Below are positions 42,776 to 50,555 of a stretch of DNA of 64,000 nucleotides, piece by piece. The stretch lies in contig SVRI01000001.1 of assembly GCA_015064895.1 (NCBI GenBank), forward strand, positions 266,787 to 330,786, in the 5' to 3' direction. The number at the start of each line of letters is the position of its first letter. The stretch's first letter is position 1. The notes under the pieces are model-generated. The model did no database searches and had not been told where the DNA came from. It saw only the letters and a list, made by a program, of their open reading frames with translations. The stretch comes from Oscillospiraceae bacterium. Its GTDB lineage: Bacteria; Bacillota; Clostridia; Oscillospirales; CAG-382. The translations under genes were made by a program, and so were the position numbers.

Positions 42776-44908
42776 GTGTCCAATAACGACATTGAAAAGA
42801 TAACGCAAATAGACACGGATGAGTTGATGGCTGAATTTGACCGTGAATCAAACACTCGCAAATTCAGAGGCGTATTTAAAACGGTACTTACTGTTCTTTT
42901 TGTTTTATTTGCGGCTTTTTTGTTTGCTACAAGATTCAAGACGTTTTCAGAAACTATGCCGGCATTTCTCGGTATGATTATGTTACTTGGCTTTTTGATT
43001 TATCCTGCATATAAAAAGCAGTCCAAAAGAGTCAACTTCGTCCCGTGGTATGATGTTATTTTTGCAATAGTGGCTGCAACTCCTTTCTTTTATCGTGTGA
43101 TAAAAGCCGATTACATTCTCAGAAATCCTATTATGATTAGAAAAGATGTCTTGGCAATATCTCTCGGTGTTGTGGCTATTGTGGCAATATTTGAGCTTTG
43201 CCGCAGAGCTGTAGGCTTACCCATTCTTTTCGTGGCAGGAGCTTTTATTGTATATGATGTATATGTAATATGTGCTGATAAGGATTTCGATATCGAAGTG
43301 TTTGACGTTGTGGCAAGAGTTGTAACTGACCTTTTCTATACACAGAGCGGCGGCGTGTTCAGTTCTCCAATCAATGTTTGCTCTACGTTTATTGTATTCT
43401 TCATCATACTTGGTGCTTTTCTTGAAAAGACAGGTATTGGTAATTTTTTTGTTGACCTTGCAAACTCCATTGCCGGATGGGCAAGCGGCGGACCTGCAAA
43501 GGTTGCGGTTATTTCCTCGGCACTTGAAGGTATGTACTCGGGCTCTTCCGTTGCAAATACTGTAGGAAGCGGCTCCATTACAATTCCCACAATGAAGAAA
43601 ATCGGATATAAGCCCGAATTTGCGGCGGCGGTAGAAGCGGCAGCCTCTACAGGCGGTCAGATTATGCCTCCTATAATGGGTGCTGCGGCATTCCTTATGA
43701 CAGAGTATACGGGTCTTCCTTATCCGACAATCGCTGTTGCTGCCATTCTTCCTGCAGTACTCTATTTTGCCGGTATCTTTATGATGATTCACTTTGAGGC
43801 AAAGAAACTCGGACTCAACGGACTTCCCAAGGAAAGCATTCCTAACTTTTTTAAACTGCTTTTCAGCAAAGGTTATCTCCTTCTTCCTATTGTTGTACTC
43901 GTTGCCATGATGTCGGGTGGAAGTTCTCCTGCACAGGCGGCAAGTACTGCTATTGTTACAACCCTTGCTATTATGCTTGCCATGGATGTTGTAACAATTG
44001 CGAAAGATTCCAACAAAGGTTTTAAAAAGCCTGTTGACTTTGTTATATTTGTTCCACTTGTTGTATTTGCGGTATTGAAGTTTGCTCTTGGCATGGAGCT
44101 TGAAAACGCAGGCCTTCTTTCAGGTTTTGTATATGTTGCGGTTGCATTTATTAGTAAAAACACGAGAGAATCGGGCAAACTTGCCATTGATGCTTTTGAA
44201 ACCGGTGTCAAGAATACAATGGGTGTTGCAGCGGCTTGTGCTATTGCAGGTATTGTTTCGGGTGTTGTTTCTGCAACGGGTCTCGGTATTACACTTATTT
44301 CCGTTGTAAAACAGGTATCCAACGGTAATCTCTTTATTGCTCTCTTCTTTACAATGATTGCTTGCATAATTCTCGGCATGGGTGTTCCGACCACCGCAAA
44401 CTATGTAATTATGGCAACAACAACAGCTCCGATTCTTGCAACATTTGGACTTCCTCCCCTTGCGGCACACATGTTTGTGTTCTACTTTGGTATTGTTGCC
44501 GACATCACGCCTCCCGTAGCTCTTGCAGCCTACGCAGGAAGTGCCATTGCAGGTTCCAATCCATTGAAGACGGGCGTTACGGCGACAAGACTTGCGATTG
44601 CTGCGTTCATTATTCCGTATATGTTTGCACTTAATCCTAAAATGTTGTTTATTGATGCAACGGTTCTTGAGGTAATTCTGATTATAATTACTTCATGCAT
44701 CGGTATCTTTGCTCTTTCTTCGGCACTTGAGGGATATATGTTCAGAAGAATGAAGGTGTATGAAATCATACCCCTTGTTATCGGCGGCCTCCTTATGATT
44801 TATCCCGGTCACATTACCGATTTGATTGGTTTTGTGATTGTTTCGGCGATAGTTGTTGTTCAAATTATTATGAGCAAACGCGACATAAGACTTCAGAGAA
44901 GAAGCTGA
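42776..44908 (+). CDS. TRAP transporter fused permease (4TM/12TM)
   Basis: 710 residues from GTG 42776 (SNNDIEKITQ), with AGGAGG eight bases upstream; the longer ORF-track start has no ribosome site. After an acidic cytoplasmic N-terminus come about four and then about twelve to fourteen hydrophobic segments, the fusion of small (DctQ-like) and large (DctM-like) subunits usual for TAXI-TRAP systems. DctM-type motifs include SSALEGMYSGSSVANTVGSG, GGQIMPPIMGAAAF and MGVPTTANYVIMA. It imports the receptor-bound solute using an ion gradient. Confidence 0.93.
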   Translation: MSNNDIEKITQIDTDELMAEFDRESNTRKFRGVFKTVLTVLFVLFAAFLFATRFKTFSETMPAFLGMIMLLGFLIYPAYKKQSKRVNFVPWYDVIFAIVAATPFFYRVIKADYILRNPIMIRKDVLAISLGVVAIVAIFELCRRAVGLPILFVAGAFIVYDVYVICADKDFDIEVFDVVARVVTDLFYTQSGGVFSSPINVCSTFIVFFIILGAFLEKTGIGNFFVDLANSIAGWASGGPAKVAVISSALEGMYSGSSVANTVGSGSITIPTMKKIGYKPEFAAAVEAAASTGGQIMPPIMGAAAFLMTEYTGLPYPTIAVAAILPAVLYFAGIFMMIHFEAKKLGLNGLPKESIPNFFKLLFSKGYLLLPIVVLVAMMSGGSSPAQAASTAIVTTLAIMLAMDVVTIAKDSNKGFKKPVDFVIFVPLVVFAVLKFALGMELENAGLLSGFVYVAVAFISKNTRESGKLAIDAFETGVKNTMGVAAACAIAGIVSGVVSATGLGITLISVVKQVSNGNLFIALFFTMIACIILGMGVPTTANYVIMATTTAPILATFGLPPLAAHMFVFYFGIVADITPPVALAAYAGSAIAGSNPLKTGVTATRLAIAAFIIPYMFALNPKMLFIDATVLEVILIIITSCIGIFALSSALEGYMFRRMKVYEIIPLVIGGLLMIYPGHITDLIGFVIVSAIVVVQIIMSKRDIRLQRRS

Positions 44909-44917
44909 TATATTTAA

Positions 44918-44957
44918 CGGGCATCCGTTTTGGCGGGTGCCCGAGAATTTTTTTAAA
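44918..44957 (+). terminator. Terminator of the TRAP permease gene
   Basis: Stem CGGGCANCC/GGNTGCCCG with a seven-base loop, followed by AGAATTTTTTT. Confidence 0.85.
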
Positions 44958-44975
44958 ATATTTTTGATAAAACAC

Positions 44976-45004
44976 TTGACAAAGCGAAAAGTGTGTGTTA
45001 TTAT
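44976..45004 (+). promoter_or_regulatory. Promoter of the infC-rpmI-rplT operon
   Basis: TTGACA, 17 bp, TATTAT, with a second possible -10 (TATACT) three bases later. Confidence 0.8.
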
Positions 45005-45009
45005 ACTTA

Positions 45010-45175
45010 GGACAAAGAAGCAGAGCAATCTCACCCGGCGTTAATTGCGACGTAAGGTTAATATCCGAAGACGGCAAAAGCGGGAGGCACTTGTAATGGG
45101 TGTGGATCGTAAAGCTGTGTATTGGGTGTGTTGTTTTGCGAAGGTTATTTTAGCCTTCGTTTTTTGTTGTGCCGA
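45010..45175 (+). ncRNA. L20-type autoregulatory leader with terminator
   Basis: A roughly 165-nt untranslated leader before infC, G/A-rich with several short helices. It ends in an intrinsic terminator CGAAGG/CCTTCG followed by TTTTTT at about 45137-45170. In Firmicutes, ribosomal protein L20 binds such leaders and triggers premature termination. The call rests on position before infC-rpmI-rplT and the terminator; I did not model the L20 pseudoknot site. Confidence 0.75.
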
Positions 45176-45203
45176 AAGGTAATCTTTTTGGAGGTGTTAT
45201 ACC

Positions 45204-45758
45204 ATAGCAACTAAGGAACTTTGCATCAACGAAGAAATCAAAGCAAAAGAAGTAAGACTTATTAATGACGCAGGCGAACAGCTTGGTGTTGTAGCAACAT
45301 CAAAGGCTCTTTCCATGGCGTACGAAAAGGGTCTTGACCTCGTTGAAATCTCTCCCAATTCCGAACCTCCCGTATGCCGTGTTATGGATTACGGTAAGTA
45401 CAAGTTTGAGAGGGAAAAGAAGGAAAAGGAACAGAGAAAGAAGCAGACAACAATCGATATCAAGGAAATTCAGCTTTCCTGCAGAATCGACACCCATGAC
45501 TTTGAAACAAAACTCAAGCACGCAAGGAAGTTTCTTGAAGGCGGTGCAAAGGTTAAGGTTTGCATAAGATTCAAGGGTAGAGAACTCAGCCACACTGCGA
45601 TTGGACTTGAAGTAATAACAAAGTTCGGTGAAGCGTGCGAGGATATCGGTGTTATTGAAAAGAAGCCGGTTCTTGACGGCAAGCAGATGATTATGTTCTT
45701 GAACTCAAAGCAGAATGTTCCTCAGAGCGGCTCCAAGAAAGCGCCCAAGGCAGAATAA
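45204..45758 (+). CDS. infC: Translation initiation factor IF-3, with probable ATA start codon
   Basis: 184 residues when started at ATA 45204. The ORF-track ATG at 45315 would cut off the conserved N-terminal domain (KELCINEEIKAKEVRLINDA). GGAGGT stands eight bases before the ATA and no ATG, GTG or TTG is nearby in frame. infC is known for AUU or other rare starts that allow IF-3 to repress its own synthesis. The C-terminal domain is intact (RIDTHDFETKLKHARKFLE, RFKGRELSH). First gene of the infC-rpmI-rplT operon. Confidence 0.95.
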   Translation: MATKELCINEEIKAKEVRLINDAGEQLGVVATSKALSMAYEKGLDLVEISPNSEPPVCRVMDYGKYKFEREKKEKEQRKKQTTIDIKEIQLSCRIDTHDFETKLKHARKFLEGGAKVKVCIRFKGRELSHTAIGLEVITKFGEACEDIGVIEKKPVLDGKQMIMFLNSKQNVPQSGSKKAPKAE

Positions 45759-45810
45759 AAAGCAAGGGCAACGTAAACAAGTATTTTATAATTGAAAGGA
45801 ATGTTATTAA

Positions 45811-46008
45811 ATGGGAAAGCAGAAGTCACACAAGGCTACAGCAAAACGTTTCAGCGTTACTAAGGGCGGCAAGGTAAAGTACAATCAGAGCCTCAGACGT
45901 CATAAGCTCGGTATCAAGACTCCTAAGAGAAAGCGTCAGCTCAGAGGCGGCGCAATCCTCAGCGAAAGCTTCGCTCCTACAATCAAGAAGCTTATTCCTT
46001 ACGCATAA
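45811..46008 (+). CDS. rpmI: 50S ribosomal protein L35
   Basis: 65 residues, very basic, with the family pattern KSHKATAKRFSVTKGGKVK and KTPKRKRQLRG. GAAAGGAATG lies before the ATG. Middle gene of the operon. Confidence 0.98.
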   Translation: MGKQKSHKATAKRFSVTKGGKVKYNQSLRRHKLGIKTPKRKRQLRGGAILSESFAPTIKKLIPYA

Positions 46009-46054
46009 GCGTAAAAAACAACCTAAATTTGAAATCGAAAGGAAAGTGACATAA

Positions 46055-46408
46055 ATGGCAAGAGTAAAAGGCGCTCTTATGACAAGAAAGAGACGTAATA
46101 AGGTATTAAAGGCAGCTAAGGGTTACTGGGGTGCAAAGTCTAAGCACTTCAAGATGGCAAAGCAGGCTGTAATGAAGAGCGGCAACTACGCATTTGTTGG
46201 CAGAAAGCTCAAGAAGAGAGACTTCAGAAGACTCTGGATCACAAGAATCTCCGCTCAGGCTAAGGCTGAAGGCATGAACTATTCTACATTCATGAACGGT
46301 CTTAAGAAGGCAGGCGTTACACTCAACAGAAAGATGCTCGCTGAAATCGCAGTATCTGACAAGGCTGCATTTGCTGCTCTCGTAGCTCAGGCGAAAAACG
46401 CACTTTAA
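46055..46408 (+). CDS. rplT: 50S ribosomal protein L20
   Basis: 117 residues, basic, with [21 protein letters not shown] and [16 protein letters not shown]. Early 23S rRNA assembly protein and likely repressor of this operon through the leader. GAAAGGAAAG lies before the ATG. Confidence 0.98.
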   Translation: MARVKGALMTRKRRNKVLKAAKGYWGAKSKHFKMAKQAVMKSGNYAFVGRKLKKRDFRRLWITRISAQAKAEGMNYSTFMNGLKKAGVTLNRKMLAEIAVSDKAAFAALVAQAKNAL

Positions 46409-46416
46409 GTTAAATT

Positions 46417-46447
46417 GCACCGACGGTATGTCGGTGCTTTTTTTATT
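46417..46447 (+). terminator. Terminator of the infC-rpmI-rplT operon
   Basis: Perfect stem GCACCGAC-GGTAT-GTCGGTGC followed by seven T. Confidence 0.93.
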
Positions 46448-46528
46448 TGCGGCGGCACGGAACGGGGAAATTGAAAATGCAAAGTGCAAAAGGGTAACAG
46501 ATGTGATGAAAAAAGTAATATACATTAT

Positions 46529-46548
46529 ATATAATAAATAGGTAGAAA
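46529..46548 (+). repeat. 20-bp element shared with the phosphate cotransporter leader
   Basis: ATATAATAAATAGGTAGAAA is identical to 34646-34665; both are in intergenic leaders. Confidence 0.7.
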
Positions 46549-46630
46549 ACCGAAAAATGTGTCGGCTGATGATCTGAAGAGTCAAAAATCGCTGTAACAT
46601 TACTGTAATCTACCTGTAACCTTTGTGTTG

Positions 46631-46809
46631 TTGTATGCTATATAAATAAATGGTATAATGTGAATACAAAAGGGAAGAACACCAAACTTTCCTTTTACAT
46701 AATACCGGTTTTTTGCATTTGCCTTTTGTGTTTTGCATTTGTAACAATGTTACACTTATGTTACACTTCAAAAAAATGTATTGCAAAAAAATAACACTTG
46801 TATTATGAT
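46631..46809 (+). promoter_or_regulatory. Promoter region of the first S-layer gene
   Basis: Two candidate promoters lie in the 464-bp gap before the SLH gene: TTGTAT-17-TATAAT (46631-46659) and TTGCAA-17-TATGAT (46781-46809). The second has the direct repeat TGTTACACTTATGTTACACTT at 46748-46768 before its -35 box. The rest of the gap has only repeat-like A/T-rich DNA. Confidence 0.7.
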
Positions 46810-46872
46810 AGTAGCGTAACAAAACCCTAAAAGTTTTGCTATACAAAAATATCTTTACAGGAGGTAACTCAA

Positions 46873-49800
46873 ATGAAAAACTTTAAGAAGTTTCTCACAC
46901 TCGTTCTTGCAGTTATGATGGTTGTAAGCTCCATGGCTTTCTCCACATCCGCTGCAACAACAAAGTTCGAGGATGTTGACGCTGATAACGAAGCTCTCGT
47001 TAAGGCTGTTGACCTTCTCAGCTACATGGGCGTTGCTAAGGGTAAGTCCGAAACTAACTTCGGCGCTGAAGAAGCAGTGACTCGTGAACAGTTTGCTCTC
47101 TTCATTTACAGACTTATGAAGGGTGGCAAGGATGCTCCCGCTAACGCATCCAACACAACAAAGTTTACAGACCTTGAAGACAGCACTTACTTCTATGCTA
47201 TTAGCTGGGCAAATGCTGAAGGTATCGTAAACGGTAAGTCCGAAACATCCTTCGGTCCCAAGGATGGCATCAAGCTTCAGGAAGCTTACGCTATGATCGT
47301 AAGAGCTCTTGATTGGGAAGAAGAAAACGACCTCGTTTATCCTTACGGCCACATCGAAGTAGCTGAACAGGAAGGCGTTGAACTCGACAAGGGTCTCGAC
47401 TCCAAGGTTGGCTACGCTGATACTCTTACAAGAGGCGACATGGCTATCCTTCTCTACAACGCATTCTTCGCTGAAACAGGTGTTGAAGAAGTTGCTACAA
47501 GAGAAAGAGAAATCGGTACAGGCAACAATGCTACATGGGTACTCGAAGAATACACAACTAACCCCAGACTCTGCGAAAAGGCATTCGACGTTATCGAAGT
47601 TGAATATGATGTAACAGCTACACCTAACTACTTTGTAGGTGATGCAGAAGCAACATATGACCTCGGCTACGATGCAGTTTACGTAGAAAAGGTTGAAGAC
47701 AGCGAAGTTAACGCTGACGCTACAGAAGCTCCTAACGCAGCTTATGTAACAGCTGAAGACCTCGGTGTTGAAGCAGCTGAACTTAACGACTACTTCCTCG
47801 GCCGCGTTACAATGTTCGTAACAGTTGACGACGAAGAAATCGAAAAGGTTCTCTTTGCTGACTGCAACATGGTTAAGAAGACTGTAACTGAACTCAAGCT
47901 CGGTGAAGTTTCTTCCAACAAGGCTGATAGCTACTTTGCAGCATCCGAAGGCGAAGCTAAGCTTCTCTCCGGTAAGATCACAGCAGGCGAAGACGTTATG
48001 TACGTATTCAACGCTCCTTACTCCTATGCTAAGGAAACATATCCTCTCAACGCTGACGCTGAAACAAAGTACGCTGTAAGAAACAGCAAGAACCTCAAGG
48101 CTATCTCTATCGCTAAGGTAGAAGAAGATGACGAAACTCCTATCTACACAGCAGAAGTTTCCGAAATCGTTGAAGATGTATATGATGCAGACGGCTTCTT
48201 CGCACCTCAGGCTGAAGCACTCGTTGGTGCACTCCAGCAGGTTTACTACGAAGGTCTTTACGAAGCTGACCTCTACGACGTAGACGGCGACGGCATCTAT
48301 GACTACATCGATTACAAGCCTTACTGGCTCTTCCAGGTTGACTCCGACGAAGAAGAATACTTCGAAGATTCTGACTTCGAACCCGGCGACCTCTCTGAAT
48401 TTGATCTTCCTTACATCTACACTAACGAAGCAACAGTAGTTGGTGAAGACTTTGCTGATGAAGACGTTGTTATCGGTTACTACTCCGAAGCAAACGAATT
48501 CGTTAAGGTAGCAGCAGTTGTTAAGCCTGTTGTTACAACAATCGACAGCTTCTCTAAGAGAAACGGCACACTCACACTCGGTAACGGTGATGTAGTTGAC
48601 GCTGTAAGCGCTTGGAAGCTTCTCGGTCACCTCGATCCTACAGAAGAAGTTATATTCGACGAAGACCTCGTTAAGGACGAAATCGTTGAAGACGAAGAAG
48701 GCTACTTCACAACAGCAGTACTTGACAGCGATGACGAACTCGAACTCTACGTTCACGACGGCGTTCTCCTCTTCGGTACAGATGTTGACACAGTATCCAA
48801 GTTCTCCGAAAACCTCTTCATCCCCACAGAAATCAAGGGCATCAAGGAAGGTCCCTTCGATCCTGCTACAGGTAGCGTAACATACTACATCTACGCTTAC
48901 GTTGATGGTGATGTTAAGTACGTTCCCGTTGCAATTGACGAAGATATCGACAATCCTATCGTTGACGAAGACGGTAACTACAACCGTGATTACACAGATA
49001 CACTCTGCACATACACAGTTAAGGACGGCATCTACACAATCGTTCCCCTCGAATTCGACCTTCTCGCTGACGGCGACGTTGAAAAGGAAGCTCTCTCCAC
49101 AGATGTAGAACTTCTCGACGACGAAAAGAAGGAAGAACAGGTATTTGCAGCTGACCTCGGTTCCACAATCACAAAGATCGCTGGTTCCAGATTTGACATC
49201 GGCTTCGAAAGATCCGTTGACTTCAAGTCCTACTCCAAGATCATCATCAGAGTTTATGACGCTGAAGAAGATGAATATGAATACGTTGAATACGATGCAG
49301 CTACATTCAAGAAGTCTCTCGACGAAGAAACAACTCTTGAAAACATGAAGGCTATCATCTCCAACAACGTTGACAGCACATCCAGAGAAAACCTCGTTCT
49401 TCTCTATGCTGAAACAGATAACCTCGCATTCGCAGGCAGGGCTGACAAGGACGGCTACAGAATCGTTTCTGTATACGACATCGCAGCTGACGCTGAAGGT
49501 CTCTGGAGAAACTACTACGAACTCTACGATCCTTACACAGGTGCAAAGGTAACTGACGTTGCTTCTGTTGAAGGTGAAAAGAAGTCCGGTAACCTCCAGA
49601 CAGCTCTCAACCCCGGTACAATCATCGAACTCGTTGAAGGCCAGGTTGAAGATACAAAGGATAAGTACATCGTAGCTGAAGAAATCTCTACAGACAACCT
49701 CGTTTGGATTGCTGAAGTAGATGAAGCTGAAGGTTACTTTGTAGCTGTTCCTTACGATGAATCCCTTACTGATAAGGACGAAATCGACGCATACGTTGAA

Positions 49801-50160
49801 GGCGCTACAGGCGATGCTATCAATGATATCTACGGCGAAGAAATCCCCGGTAACTTCATCGACTTTGATAAGAACACAGTAGTATCTGTTATGAAGTACG
49901 ACGAATACAACTCTTCCTTCTGGAAGTGGGGTACAATGAGCCTTTCTAACATGAGCGCAATCGCTGATGCTAAGAAGGAAGTTCTCTGCTGGAACGATAA
50001 GGCAGAAGACAGAAGCGGCAACTTCGTAACTAAGTACGCTGACTACGTTAAGGCTTATGTATCTGTTGATGCAGAAAACCTCGACGAAGACGAAAATCCT
50101 GTAGCTGAATTCATCATCGTTATCGTTAACGGTGCTGAAAACGCAGCTCTCGATGCATAA
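46873..50160 (+). CDS. SLH-domain S-layer-type surface protein 1
   Basis: 1095 residues. Signal peptide (MKNFKKFLTLVLAVMMVVSSMAF...SAA). Three SLH domains at about 29-83, 96-148 and 155-205 (VTREQFALFIYRLMKGG; ANAEGIVNGKSETSFGPKDG; LTRGDMAILLYNAFF) anchor it to cell-wall polymer. The long remainder is very acidic (Glu/Asp-rich) and beta-rich. It has almost no rare codons (GCT, CTC, GAA, AAG, AAC, TCC preferred), typical of an extremely abundant protein. The last 250 residues form a module shared with the proteins at 50556 and 59666 (YADYVKAYVSVD...AEFIIVIVNG). Confidence 0.93.
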   Translation: MKNFKKFLTLVLAVMMVVSSMAFSTSAATTKFEDVDADNEALVKAVDLLSYMGVAKGKSETNFGAEEAVTREQFALFIYRLMKGGKDAPANASNTTKFTDLEDSTYFYAISWANAEGIVNGKSETSFGPKDGIKLQEAYAMIVRALDWEEENDLVYPYGHIEVAEQEGVELDKGLDSKVGYADTLTRGDMAILLYNAFFAETGVEEVATREREIGTGNNATWVLEEYTTNPRLCEKAFDVIEVEYDVTATPNYFVGDAEATYDLGYDAVYVEKVEDSEVNADATEAPNAAYVTAEDLGVEAAELNDYFLGRVTMFVTVDDEEIEKVLFADCNMVKKTVTELKLGEVSSNKADSYFAASEGEAKLLSGKITAGEDVMYVFNAPYSYAKETYPLNADAETKYAVRNSKNLKAISIAKVEEDDETPIYTAEVSEIVEDVYDADGFFAPQAEALVGALQQVYYEGLYEADLYDVDGDGIYDYIDYKPYWLFQVDSDEEEYFEDSDFEPGDLSEFDLPYIYTNEATVVGEDFADEDVVIGYYSEANEFVKVAAVVKPVVTTIDSFSKRNGTLTLGNGDVVDAVSAWKLLGHLDPTEEVIFDEDLVKDEIVEDEEGYFTTAVLDSDDELELYVHDGVLLFGTDVDTVSKFSENLFIPTEIKGIKEGPFDPATGSVTYYIYAYVDGDVKYVPVAIDEDIDNPIVDEDGNYNRDYTDTLCTYTVKDGIYTIVPLEFDLLADGDVEKEALSTDVELLDDEKKEEQVFAADLGSTITKIAGSRFDIGFERSVDFKSYSKIIIRVYDAEEDEYEYVEYDAATFKKSLDEETTLENMKAIISNNVDSTSRENLVLLYAETDNLAFAGRADKDGYRIVSVYDIAADAEGLWRNYYELYDPYTGAKVTDVASVEGEKKSGNLQTALNPGTIIELVEGQVEDTKDKYIVAEEISTDNLVWIAEVDEAEGYFVAVPYDESLTDKDEIDAYVEGATGDAINDIYGEEIPGNFIDFDKNTVVSVMKYDEYNSSFWKWGTMSLSNMSAIADAKKEVLCWNDKAEDRSGNFVTKYADYVKAYVSVDAENLDEDENPVAEFIIVIVNGAENAALDA

Positions 50161-50194
50161 TTTAGTTAACAGTTAAAGTTACTGAATAACATGG

Positions 50195-50224
50195 GCCTCG
50201 GTCGAAAGACCGAGGCTTTTTTTG
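50195..50224 (+). terminator. Terminator of S-layer gene 1
   Basis: Perfect nine-base-pair stem GCCTCGGTC-GAAA-GACCGAGGC (GNRA tetraloop) followed by seven T. Confidence 0.95.
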
Positions 50225-50228
50225 TCGG

Positions 50229-50333
50229 GCGGCAAGTTGCCGCTGACGGCACACGTTATATGCCAGAAGTAAGCAAGCCTTTAGTGTCGCATAACGAACT
50301 TTACCCGACCGTCAAACAACGACAGTCGGGTAA
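50229..50333 (+). repeat. Dispersed structured intergenic repeat, copy A
   Basis: Starts with hairpin GCGGCA-AGT-TGCCGC followed by TGAC, has the core AGTGTCGCATAA, and ends with hairpin TTACCCGAC/GTCGGGTAA (50301-50333). The remainder of the gap to 50440 has no coding sequence, only a short GCTGTCGGGCTGTC match to copy D. Confidence 0.8.
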
Positions 50334-50440
50334 TTATTAATTCCGGATGTTGGAGACGGCTGTCGGGCTGTCTGTAGTTATAAGCACGAGCTTTGAATTT
50401 TGGGCTTTTTGCCTTGGTTCTGTTGTCTTGTCGTCCATTC

Positions 50441-50501
50441 TGTTACATTTGTGTTACAAAATAAAAAAAGACTTGCAAAAAGAAGAATAGTGTTGTAGAA
50501 T
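50441..50501 (+). promoter_or_regulatory. Promoter of S-layer gene 2 with shared upstream direct repeat
   Basis: TTGCAA (50473-50478), 17 bp, TAGAAT (50496-50501). The direct repeat TGTTACATTTGTGTTACA (50441-50458) precedes the -35 by the same distance, within 1 bp, as at S-layer gene 1. Confidence 0.75.
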
Positions 50502-50555
50502 ATAACATGTAAATTACTCTATTTATGAGCAAAATTATTAGGAAGGGGTAACAAT

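Noticed and set aside
45315-45317. ATG 45315 as infC start
   Set aside because: Would delete the conserved N-terminal domain and lacks a ribosome site.
46855-48756. 633-codon antisense ORF opposite S-layer gene 1
   Set aside because: Shadow of strong codon bias on the plus strand; Cys/Val/Phe-rich translation, no ribosome site, no domain.
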